In this document: positions 1-9,580 of the stretch, piece after piece
Position numbering within the stretch: the stretch's first letter is position 1
Layout of the letters: each line of letters opens with the position of its first letter
Assembly (NCBI GenBank): GCA_003427395.1
Contig: BFEA01000182.1
Span: 102,753-139,618 of the forward strand
Direction of reading: 5' to 3'
Length of the DNA: 36,866 nt
From: Chara braunii
Lineage: Eukaryota > Streptophyta > Charophyceae > Charales > Characeae
The notes under the pieces: generated by a model
What the model was told of the DNA's origin: nothing
The model's input: only the letters and a program-made list of their open reading frames with translations
Databases searched by the model: none
Position numbers and translations under genes: made by a program

Positions 1-598
1 TAAGTAAGAAAACAAGGAGGGAATGAAGAATATGAGAGAAAATGACAAGTTTTGAGCTCACATACACTAGGAGATGAGTTGCGATTTACATAGGAATGAA
101 GAAAATGACAAAACATGCACATCACAACACTCAAACACAAGTTGACATCAACATATGAGTTGCGATTTACACCCAAGTAGCAGAACAAGTAGGAAATGAA
201 GAATATGAGAGAAAATTACAAGTTCTGAGCTCACATACACTAGGAGATGAGTTGCGATTTACATAGGAGTGAAGAAAATGACAAAACATGCACATCACAA
301 CACTCAAACACAAGTCGACATCAACATATGAGTTGCGCTTCACACCCAAGCAGAAAAAATGAGTAGAAACATGAAGATCATGAGAGAAAATCACAAGTTT
401 GGGCTCACATACACTAGGGAGAGAGTTGCGATTCACTTGGGAGAGGTGAAATAGACAAAACAAGCACAAAACACTACTCAAACACTACTGTACACCAAGA
501 TATGAGTTGCGATTCACACCCAAGTAGAAAAACAAGTAGGAAATAAAGAATATGAGAGAAAATGACAAGTTTTGAGCTCACACACACTAGGAGATGAG
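1..598. repeat. Tandem repeat, period about 174 bp
   Basis: About 3.5 diverged copies of a 173-174 bp unit. The phrase GAGTTGCG followed by (A/C)TT(T/C)ACACCC starts at 157, 330 and 504, and ATGAAGAA(T)ATGAGAGAAAAT recurs at the same spacing. Each unit also contains a second GAGTTGCGATT(T/C)AC about halfway, so the unit is itself a diverged dimer. The array starts before the window and stops abruptly at the purine tract. The ORFs across it differ between copies and look non-coding. Confidence 0.85.
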
Positions 599-840
599 TG
601 AGGAGGAAGGTGGAGAGAAGGGTGAGGGGGAGGAAGAGGAAAGGGAGTGGGAAGGAGAAGGAGAAGAGGAGGAAGAAGAAGAATAAGAAGGGGAAGAAGA
701 AAAAGAAGGAGAAGAAAAAGAAGAAGGAAGGAGAAGAAGAGGAGGAAGAAGAAGAAGGGGAAGAAAAAAGAGGAGGGGAGGAGAAGGAGAGGAAGAGGGG
801 AGAGAAGAGAATGGGGGAAGAAGAGGGGGTATTTCTTCAC
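599..840. repeat. Low-complexity polypurine (GGA/GAA) tract
   Basis: About 230 bases almost entirely of A and G on the + strand, built of irregular GGA, GAA and AAG steps. Lys/Glu/Arg-rich reading frames here (and Leu/Pro/Phe-rich ones on the other strand) are products of composition. A purine mirror tract of this kind can form triplex DNA, but nothing in the sequence shows that it does. Confidence 0.9.
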
Positions 841-2454
841 TTACCCTTTAGATCTCTCACTCTCAATGAAGCTCCCTCCTTCTTGGCTATGACTTCCTTC
901 TCCTACAAGTGTTTCTTCTTCCTCTCTCACCTCCTCCAAGTTGCTATGGGCTCCTACCACTAAGACTAGGGAGTCCTCCCCTCTAGGAGGGCTAATGAGA
1001 CTCCTCTTAGTCTTGCCTTCCTCTCCACTAGCCTGGGAGCTATGGCGGATTACCTCCCTTACTACCACTAGCTTGTAGAGTCTTCTCCCATTAGCTCACA
1101 ACCTCCTCCAAGCTTCCAAACTGGCAGGGGTTTTCCTCACTACTCTTCGGATGCCTCTAGAGCTCTCACGGGCTCACTTGGGCAGCATGGGCACTCCTCA
1201 TGCAAGTATGAGTGTGGCGGACTGAATCCCCAGCTTATATAGGCTGGGAACAGCAGTTCGGCCAACCCTTGGGCCCTCCCAAGTGCCCCAAGGTGAACCG
1301 GGGTACCCCCTTGGCCAAACTTCACCTCTAGGCCTCTCTGGGGGCACCCGGACCTCCTTTTGGCCAGGTACATGCAGTCTGAGTGGTTGGTACCAACTCG
1401 GCCTACGCCTTGGGCCTCTTTTCAACCTCCTACCTCTTGAAAAATGTTGCCCCCTTGAATCCAAGGGCCAAGTGGTAGCCTACTTGGGAGAAAAAGACCT
1501 AGTGGTTTTTTTTCTCGATTTTTCCAAGTTTCGGCCTCCCTTGGGTAGGCCGAACCATTTTCCCAAGTGGCGGCACATTTTCAGCCTTGGATTAGGATGA
1601 AATCCAAGGCCACCAGTATTCGGAGCTAACCCATGGTGGTCCTTGGATCAATTTTGAGCCTATAAGCTCGATTTTTCAATTTTTGGTGCATCTGGCTCTC
1701 TTTTTGGGCCAAATGCACAGTTTCGTCTTTTTCTTCTTTTTGTTTCTTTCCTTTTTGGGCTGCCACCTCATTCCGGATCTAGCCGTTTTGTGTTGCCCCA
1801 CAAAAAACGGCTGTTTTCTGTCCACCATAAGATCTGATCTCAGATCCATGGCTCAAAAGAAAACCGGATTTTTCCCTCTTGCATTTTCTTTTATTTTTCC
1901 CTTTTAATTCAGATTTTGTTGAGATATGGCCCCAAGGGTCATATCTCAGCAATCCGGCCTGCGCTCCTTAGATCTAGGAGGAGGGAGGTCATCATTGGGA
2001 CCTGGCAGTCCCTACCGCTGCCATGCCAATGGGCCGGCACACTCCCCCCCACACATTTCTCATATTTTGTCTCATTTTCCCTCATTTTTATCTTTTTTTT
2101 TTTTTCTTTTTCTTTTTTTTTTGCTGTGACATATGCCAACTTGCTGTGCACTATCTTTCTAGGCCTTAGAGCCTTGATTGTGGTCAGGTTTATGCCCGGC
2201 TGTTGGCCGTTACACCCCGACCCACCAAGTTGGCATGCCCATGCCCCTAGGGGGCTCATTTTCCTCCCGTTAGCCTCCATTTTGAGCCCCCTTGGCTCTG
2301 ATTTTTCTTGGCTAGCCCGTCTCCTCATTGGAGCCCCTTGGGCTCTTTTTTTCTTAGGCCTAGCTTGTTCGAGATACCCCGGACTGCTGGGCAGCCCTCC
2401 CCTTATTATTTTTCTTTGCTCCTCACTTCTCATTTTTCACTCGTTTGAGCCCCT
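841..2454. other. Non-coding stretch, no gene supported
   Basis: No protein family is recognised. The sequence alternates pyrimidine-rich runs (for example 2085-2125) with short phrases such as TTGGGCC and GGCCTAC. The phrase GG(A/G)CCTGGCAGTCCCTAC near 1997 recurs in altered form near 3460 and 3640, so this stretch is probably a diverged copy of the DNA at about 2455-4070. The long open frame at 1916-2458 lies over a T-rich run and has no domain character. Confidence 0.5.
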
Positions 2455-2545
2455 CTAGTATTTACACTAGTGGTGCTAATATTTTCCACCGTCGAGATCC
2501 TCTATCTCGGCGGTGCCGTTTGCTTCTTATGGTCATTCCCTACCT
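2455..2545. repeat. Direct repeat copy 1 with hairpin (partner at 4070-4160)
   Basis: Shares CACTAGTGGTG(C/T)TAATATTTT and the following sequence with 4079-4145. It contains an 11-bp hairpin: 2488-2498 pairs with 2504-2514 across a 5-base loop, with one G-T wobble. The second copy keeps a weaker hairpin at the same place. The 1.6-kb spacing suggests an ancient large tandem duplication. Confidence 0.65.
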
Positions 2546-2889
2546 TGGCTAGTGGTTCCCCTCGGGACACCTCAAGTCCTTGCCGTTTTTCCCCATACTA
2601 GTCCCAATTTTTCGTCCCGCCGGCAGTGCCGTCGACAAAATCCATTTTTCTGACAATTTTTATTTGGGCCCCTTTGGCCCCCGGCGTCATCCCGGTTGAT
2701 GCCCAATTTTTATTTGGGGTTTTATATGCCCCCTTCAGTCCCGTTTGATTCTTTCCATGTGTCTCAAGCGCCGTTGATAATTTCCCGGCCGCGGGACCCC
2801 CGCCGTGCCGTCGCCGTTTTACCGTCACACTCCCCTAGGCCTGCGGCGCCGTTCTCCAGTGTTTCGGGCATGCCGTGACCCATTTTCCC

Positions 2890-3360
2890 TTGGCCCACGC
2901 ATCCTTATGCAGTCCGTTATTTCTCGGACTGCATCCACAGCCAATTTGCTAGCCCCACAGCCCCACGCCATACCCCATGCCTAAGAAAAATAAAGCGTTA
3001 ATTTTCCTAGGGCATCCAGGCTCAATTTTGGTTTCCTGAATCCCAAAAACTTGTGTTTGCCTGTCCCTATGCAGTCCGTTGCAACTCGGACTGCAGTTGG
3101 GGCTGTTTTCATTGTTCTAGTGCCCCACAACCAACCCCCAACTGAAAGAAAATAAAACTGCCAACTCCCATGTGCATCCGGTTTCCATTTTGGCTCCCAG
3201 TGCACCTAAAACATGTGTTTGGCCTCGCCCATGCAATCCGTTATTTTCCGGTTGCAAGGGTTTTGCTTTTCTTTGATTTTCTCTGCATAAATCAAAGAAA
3301 AACAAAGGAATTTGTAACCGCCATATGCCCAAAATGAATCTGGTCCAGAATTCCCTCCCT
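2890..3360. repeat. Three repeats about 161 bp apart, each with a hairpin
   Basis: Perfect 9-bp stems TGCAGTCCG/CGGACTGCA occur at 2908-2933 and 3070-3095, both with 8-base loops that differ in sequence. A third copy at 3232-3256 has both arms changed (TGCAATCCG with CCGGTTGCA) and still mostly pairs. The spacings are 162 and 162 bases. Flanking text also recurs (for example GCATCC(A/G)G, CTTGTGTTTG and CATGTGTTTGG). A weaker relative lies at 3819-3841. No coding potential. Confidence 0.75.
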
Positions 3361-3452
3361 AGGTGGCCGTTTTCGTCCGTTAGTGCCCTTTTGACTTTCT
3401 CCCTTTTACTTTTTCTTTTCTTTTCTTTTTCTTTTTTTTTTCCTTCACTTGT

Positions 3453-3815
3453 GGACAGTTGGAACTTGGCAGTCCCTACTTGCTGCAGTCCCAACTGACG
3501 GCCAACTCACTCATCCTCTCTCACTTCCATTTTCCTTTTCTTTTCTTTTTTTTGGTGCATGCCAAGTGTCAACTAGTCGTTAAGCCCTTTTCTCATTTTT
3601 TTTTTTTTTTCTTTTCTTTTTCCTCTTTCCTTGGACAGTTGGGACTTGGCAGTCCCTACGGACGGCCAACTCACTCACTCCCTCTCACTCTCCTTGTCTT
3701 ATTTTCCCACATTTTCTTTTTCTTTTTCTTTTTCTTTTTGCATGCCAAGTGTCAACTAGCCGTTAAGGCCATTTTCTTGTCTCTTCCTCTTAGTTTTGAC
3801 CCTTTCTATGCCCAA
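3453..3815. repeat. Tandem duplication, unit about 180 bp
   Basis: GGACAGTTGG(A/G)ACTTGGCAG begins at 3453 and 3633, and GCATGCCAAGTGTCAACTAG at 3557 and 3740. The two copies share the order of anchors and a long pyrimidine run between them. Frames reading through the T-rich runs look hydrophobic only because of base composition. Confidence 0.85.
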
Positions 3816-4069
3816 GGGCCAGTCCGTTATTTTCCAGACTGCAGTTATGGCCCTTCCATGCCCTTGGGAGCTACCGTTTGCCCCTCTCTTTTCCAAACGG
3901 TAGGCCCCCATACTCTGATTTTCCCCCGGAGGCCTATTTTTCACATGGAGTCTCTTTTGGCTCCTTTTTTTTGGGGGAGGTCAATCCGAGATTTTTCGGC
4001 TTGCTCCCATGTTTCTAGCACTTGTCTTCTTTACTTTTTATTTTTCTTTTAGCCCTCCCGTTAGCTCCC

Positions 4070-4160
4070 ACTAGTGCTTGCACTAGTGGTGTTAATATTT
4101 TTGGTCGTCAAGATCCCCGATCTGGACGGTGTCACTTGTTTTATTTTTTTGCATTACATG
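4070..4160. repeat. Direct repeat copy 2 with hairpin (partner at 2455-2545)
   Basis: Diverged copy of 2455-2545. The arms 4104-4114 and 4120-4130 pair at about 8 of 11 positions around a 5-base loop. Changes in both arms relative to copy 1 leave the central pairs in place. Confidence 0.6.
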
Positions 4161-4267
4161 TCGCGACGCGATTTTTCCTCGGGACGTCACAGTTCCCGCC
4201 ACTTGTCCCGCACTGGTCCCCAACACTAGTCCCCGACACTAGTCCCCGATACTAGTCTTAGTCTCGT

Positions 4268-4677
4268 GTGGTCCCTGACACTTTGTCCCACCGGTACCGC
4301 ATTTTTGTCTAGTCGCCTGTGGTCCCCGACACTTGTCCCATTGGTGTCGCACCTTTGCTTGGTCCCATGCAATCCCCGACACTTCATCCCGCCGGTACCA
4401 TGTCTTTTCTCGATCTCACGTGGTCCCCCAACACTTCGTCTCGCCGGTGCCGTACTTTTTGTTTGGTCTCACACGGTCCCTGACACTTTGTCCCGTCGGT
4501 ACCGCATCTTCTCTTGGTCTCATGTGGTCCCCGGCACTTTGTTCCGCCGGTACCGCGTCTTTTCGTGGTCTCACGCGGTCCCTGACACTTTGTCTCGCCG
4601 GTACAGTATCTTTTTTTGGTCTCACGCGGTCCCCGACACTTTGTCCCACCGGGCGTGAGTCCTCACTTGGCCCATGA
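4268..4677. repeat. Minisatellite, 51-bp unit, about 8 copies
   Basis: Copies begin near 4268, 4319, 4369, 4420, 4473, 4524, 4575 and 4626. The consensus contains GTGGTCCC(C/T)GACACTT(T)GTCCC, then CCGGTACCGC and TTGGTCTCA. Just before it (4205-4260) are three copies of a shorter CACTAGTCCCCGA repeat. A 51-bp unit keeps reading frame, so several frames stay open, but nothing suggests a real protein. Confidence 0.9.
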
Positions 4678-5138
4678 CCCCCTTGCTGCCGCGTCCTAGC
4701 GGCCTACTTGGCTCGGCTCGTTTTCTCATGCCGGCGCCTTACATATCATTCACCCATTTCCCTAACTTCTTTTCTCTTTTTGCAGCACACATCGTTTGCC
4801 ACTACTTTTTTTCCTTGGCGGTCTTTCTCAGTTTTGGGGGAAGGGTCGCCTTCGCCACTTTCTTGCGAGCCTCCGCCGCTCCCCGTTCCGTCAATTTTCT
4901 TCTTAGTCCATTGGTTCCGACGACCTTGGGCAGCTCCTAGGTTCCTAGCGCCTATGCCTAAGCCTTGATCCTTCCATCCTTCTTGCCTCCAGTTTTCTCT
5001 GCCATGCACAAATTAGCCATATACAGTCTCTCGAGTGACGGAAGTCATTCGTGACTCACCAGTCCCGACAACGGGCTCCCATGACGCCACCTGATCTCTA
5101 TCTGTTTGATCTTGCACATGATCTTGGCATGATGGTTA
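4678..5138. other. Leader-side flank of element 1, no feature seen
   Basis: Lies between the minisatellite and the first gag-like codons. No primer-binding site for the common plant primers (tRNA-Met or tRNA-Asp type) and no LTR edge could be found, and nothing here matches the DNA beyond the 3' end of element 1. Either the 5' LTR is lost or it is too decayed to see. Confidence 0.5.
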
Positions 5139-7451
5139 GCCACGCTTCGGGCGCAACAGTACGACGATAACGAAGCTCAGGTAAACATCCCCGCTCGATT
5201 AGGAGGGGAAGGTCATCATTGGTTTAGTACCTATGTATGGGTGGATCTCCCGACCTTTGAGCGAGATTTTTTAAATTGATTTGAATATGTCCATCCAGAG
5301 CAAGCGCTCTACATGATCCGAGTCATAAAACCTCTCGAGTCCATTGCAGAATACCGAAACCGGTTCTATTGAATGTTTGTGAAAACTGAGCGGGGCGAGC
5401 AAGTAGGGAGAGATCTGTTTATAGACGGACTCCGCAGCAGGACGATAAGGGCAAAACTGCGAAAATAGTTCTCCCCCATCAATCACACGCTGCAACAGAT
5501 TATGACAACTGCAGAGGAGAAGGAACGGAAGTTCGCGGCGAGTTTCTTAGAAGGAGAAGACTATCCTAAGGAAGGAGACTCGTTCGAGTTTTCGAGGGCA
5601 AGGGATGAGCTGGCTGCGTTGCAAAACAAGTTTGAAAACATGGGGTTTGTATCAGGACCTGTTACCTACATGGAACAGATACCCCCCAAACGACCAGCAC
5701 CTAGTGTGATTGCGGGCATGCCCGCCCTCGTGATACCAGCACCTGTAATGACGGCACCCCCACCGCCAATCGAGAATCCCGTGCGATCGAATGAATCAAC
5801 CGCCATATTTGAACTGACCAAAACGCTAACTAGTCTGATCCAAAAAAACAAAAAGAAACAACGGGAGCATAATGCTAGGTTGGAAGCTATGATGAGGAAT
5901 ATGCGACCCATCGCGGTACGAGCCGCCCCAATCCAACAAGGATTGACCTCGATACCTGTTCTCGGGGGAGCCGCGAGAAATCTGAACGTCTGTTATGCTT
6001 GCCATCAACCAGGGCATCTGGCCCGTGATTGCCCCCACCGGCCCCCGCAACAACGGGTCGGGGTCGCACCCATAGCGGCAACCCCTATCACTAACGGACC
6101 TGGACGGGTAGGAGCCCTGATGGAGGAAATGGAAGGTGGAGGAAGCACGTTAGCTACCGCAAAAGAAGCTGTTGAGTTCATCCCGTTGGACCAATATGTG
6201 TCGCTTGGGTATTCGGGACTTGGAATGATTGGAACGATCAGACCAGAGCCGGAACAGAAAGAAGTGGCGGAGTGGCGACCTTCTCCAAGAGAGATGAAGT
6301 CGGGAGGACCCACCTTCGTCACTGGGAAAATTGATGTGTTGAACATCGTCCGAGCTTTGGACCATCGGATTCCACTTCCGATTGGCCATCTGCTCTCGAT
6401 CTCTGAACAGGCTAATGAGCGGATGTTACAACAATGTAAAGCGAATCGAAAACGATTCGCCCTCGCTCGAACAACGAACGCGAAAGCTAAAAGCCCCACG
6501 CCAGACGAAAATACGGTTGGTACTTCGAATCCCATACGGGTAGGGTTAATACAGAAAGACGATCATTTCCTGCGGATTAAGCCCATCCCGTGGAAATTTG
6601 CGGAATGTGACATCGAAATATGGGGAATTTCGTACAACGTGATCATTGATTCAGGAGCTGCCGTTCTGGCTATTTCACTGCGAGTAGTTGAGAGGGAAGG
6701 AAGGAGAAACAATCAGATTATGCTTACGGAAAAGGATCAGCTCGTTTCGGCAGACGAAGAAAAGATTAAAACGGTGGGAAGAATGACCAATGTCGCTTTT
6801 CGATTACGAAAGGTGCATGCGCTGGGAGACGTCGTGGTATTAGACGTAAATACCTATGACGTTTTTTTCGGCCTTCCCTCTCTTGTAGCATTGCGAGCGA
6901 ACTTGGATTTCGAGCAACGGTCAATCATCCTCCGAAATATGGGAGGAAAGCCCTATGCTGTACCTATGAGACTAACTCTTCGTACTACCATCAACGCAGT
7001 CCCGCGAGTTTCGCCAATGATAGCGGAGACTCTTCGTATGATCACCTGGGAAGACTCTGCAGATGATGAGTCATCATCAAAGGATGCGGATATCAGCGAC
7101 AAAAATGATCCGGAAATTCTGAAGCTAGCACGACAGCGCATTTATTACCCGCCGCCCAGAACGATCGCAAGGACGATGCATCTAACCAGTCGGAATATCC
7201 AAAGGACCAAAGCGATGATTTTGGGTGAACCCCTCGTATAGATTTCGAGGATGGTCGACTCTTTGGAACCCCCTCAAACCCTATACGAAGGAACCTCCCC
7301 TCTCCTCGCCCGATACAACGACAAAAAGCACTACTACGATATCACAGATCTACCGAAGTCCCTGTTGACACCCGCAAAGGGAGTACGACTGTTACATCTA
7401 GGGCCGTCTCGAGGCCGAGTCAGACGAGCTCGGAGTAAAGATCGCGACTAG
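5139..7451 (+). pseudogene. gag-pro: Ty3/gypsy gag and aspartic protease, element 1
   Basis: Encodes the capsid/nucleocapsid polyprotein and the retropepsin that would process it. The capsid part (5139-5500) has a gag-like phrase with 'GGEGHHWFSTY' and 'YRNRFY', interrupted by TGA 5277, TGA 5370 and TAG 5466. From ATG 5502 there are 579 open codons. Residues 164-177 are a CCHC zinc knuckle (CYACHQPGHLARDC) that binds RNA. Residues 383-385 are the protease active site DSG inside 'IIDSGAAV'. A TAG at 7239 precedes a further 70 in-frame codons. ATG 5502 is probably not the original start, since gag-like codons continue upstream in the same frame. Family assignment is firm; function is lost. Confidence 0.9.
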
Positions 7452-8840
7452 AACAGTACCATGGCAAGATATCTGTGATGGGATCACCCCGGAAGGACAC
7501 ATGGCCATCCGGGAGGAAGATGCCCAGATGACAGCCACGGTGTTCTCCTGGCAATCGGACCATTCGTTTATCTTTGCACCACTACCCGACGTGGCGAAAC
7601 AATCACGCACGAAGCAGATCGACGTACGGATCTTGGATCAGCTTTTCGAATTACACGTTCCACAGTACGTACCTGATGAGATTCATTGTTTCATCGCGGA
7701 CATTCTAACGGAATATCAGGGAGCAATTAGTGTAACGGACACTGACATCGGCTTGTCGTTGGTCATTCAACATGAAATTCAGACGGGAAATCATTCCCCT
7801 ATCCACTGCAAGCCCTACCGATGCTCCTTGATAGAACGGAAAAAAGGCTCTCGAACGAATTCGGGAATTAGAAGCAAGCGGGTGGATCGAACCCGTCACC
7901 GGACCATGTTCGTTCCCAGTAGTGTTAGTACTGAAGAAGAACGGATCAATCCACATATGCATCGATTATCGCAAATTGAATGAAATTACGATTAAAGATG
8001 TGTATCCCCTCCCCCGGATTGATGATTTGCTGGATGCGATTGGACGTGCTAATTATTCGACATGGCTTCCATCACATTCTTGTTAAGGAGGAAGATCGAC
8101 CAAAGACGGTTTTCGTATTGTTTGAAGGCACGTGGCAGTGGGTTCGGTGTCCGATGGGAATCCGTAATGCGCCGGCCACATTCCAACGAGCAATGAACGT
8201 GCCGTTCCAGAACTTCGTCAACAAGACTCGACTAACTCAGGGAATGATCAACTTCTGCGTGATCGTATACATGGACGATATTCTTGTCTACTCGGAGACC
8301 TATCACGGACATGCGCAACACATCGAATGGACATTGGGAGCGCTGAGAAACGCTAGATTCAAGATCGCGCTCCAAAAGAGCGAATTTTTCCTCTCAGAAA
8401 TTTCATTCTTGGGGTACGTGGTGACATGTGGAGGACTGCGACCGGATTCCAGGAAAGTCGCGGCTGTGAAAGAAGCCCCAGTTCCCACGTCGCTGACGCA
8501 GGTTCGAGCCTTCTTAGGCCTGGCATCGTACTACCGTCGTTTTATCAAGGGTTTTGCGGCAATTGCTCGGCCTCTCACGAACATGCTTCGCAAGGACCAG
8601 CCTCTGCAGTTGGACTCTGAGTGTGGACAAACCTTTGATGCACTCAAAGAGGCCCTGGTCACTGCACCTGTTTTGATCCGACCGGACCCTTCCAAGCAAT
8701 TTATTCTTATAATGGACTGGCAACCGGAAGCGATCTCCGCCATTTTGGCACAGAAGGGGAACGATGGTCACGAACACGTCATCGAGTACGCGTCACGAAC
8801 AGTGTTGGACGAACGAAGGAATGATTCAACACTTTTAAGG
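7411..8840 (+). pseudogene. Ty3/gypsy reverse transcriptase, element 1
   Basis: The RT copies element RNA into cDNA. The coding sequence runs in three frames, with shifts near 7850 and 8060. N-terminal finger text such as 'HSPIHCKPYR' and 'CIDYRKLNE' precedes motif A. Motif A is damaged: the bases encoding the Asp-containing segment are missing around 8055-8070, and the reading resumes in another frame at 'FHH'. Motif B ('MGIRNAPATFQ') and the catalytic YMDD of motif C (8268-8279) are intact, followed by 'FLGLASYYRRFI' of the thumb/connection. Without the motif A aspartate the enzyme could not work even if the frame were continuous. Confidence 0.9.
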
Positions 8841-9195
8841 CGAATGCTATGCAGTAGTCTGGGGAATCTAGCACTTCCATCTATATCTTTACGGACAGAA
8901 GTTCCGCCTCATGACGGATCATGAGCCCCTGCTAGCTTTGAAGAAGCTCACTAATTACACGAGCATGATTGGACGCTGGGCGGTACGACTACAGGAGTAC
9001 GACTTCGACATCATCCACCGGAAGACAGAGAGACACGGCAACGCGGACGGACTGACACGTCTGCATCAGCCCGCTAAAGTACCTAAGGGCAAGGAAATCA
9101 CTCCGTGGAAGAAGTCAGAATCGGCAAACGGGCCTAAGTACGGACAAGTGGCAGTTCTCCCACGTGGCAAGAAGCAGGCCGGTGGCGATGGGTGA
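8841..9195 (+). pseudogene. RNase H domain of element 1 pol, C-terminal part
   Basis: Continues the RT polyprotein in a new frame after a shift near 8840. It begins with 'GECYAVVWGI', then TAG at 8869 where related elements carry Gln before 'HFH', and continues through 'MTDHEPLLALKKL' to 'NADGLTRLH' near 9044-9070, which carries the last catalytic Asp of retroelement RNase H. The preceding connection, including 'LIMDWQPEAI', is in the RT frame. The domain degrades the RNA strand of the RNA/DNA hybrid. The reading frame changes again near 9180. Confidence 0.85.
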
Positions 9196-9580
9196 CGGAG
9201 GTAACCCCACTACCCCTCTTTCTCCCCTCTCCTCCTCATCTCTTCTCTCTCTGCCTGATAAATTTTGCTATTTTTGCGAAGCAATTTCTCGCGTATATTC
9301 GGTCTCCATGTGTCCTAACGGGGAAGGGTATGCGAAATGGATAGATTGTCGACAGTGTGTCGCACGAGCCCATGGCTCGTGCATCCAATACAGGAATGAC
9401 AGCAAGCCGTGGCTGTGTCCCTTGTGTCGGGTCGACAAGATCCCGACCGAGGCTCGCTTTTTGGATGCCTCGTCAGAAGGGTTGGAAAGAACCCGGAAGT
9501 TTAGAACGGCTGAAGTATGGACCGATATCGCTTTGATTGCCACCTTAGTGGGTAACCCCCTCCAGGATTTCACCAAGTAG
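9164..9580 (+). pseudogene. PHD-type zinc finger inside element 1 pol
   Basis: 138 codons between RNase H and integrase. The Cys/His spacing is C35-x2-C38-x23-C62-x2-C65-x4-H70-x2-C73-x11-C85-x2-C88, the C4HC3 pattern of a PHD finger; 'WIDCRQC' and 'PWLCPLC' fit PHD consensus positions. PHD fingers usually read histone H3 tails, so an integrase-linked one could direct insertion to chromatin, as chromodomains do in chromoviruses; that role is inference. The frame runs into the integrase and is separated from it only by TAG 9578-9580, so it was probably part of one polyprotein. The start is uncertain because the upstream frame is shifted. The rest of the segment is unrecognised. Confidence 0.75.

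Noticed and set aside
598-963. Lys/Glu-rich ORFs over the purine tract
   Set aside because: Open only because the tract lacks T; all frames show the same biased composition.
1916-2458. 180-codon hydrophobic ORF that could be read as membrane protein
   Set aside because: The hydrophobicity comes from T-rich low-complexity DNA; an antisense frame is open as well, and it falls in repeated DNA.
3459-4052. 197-codon Phe/Leu-rich ORF
   Set aside because: It runs across the 180-bp tandem duplication and its T runs; no conserved segment.
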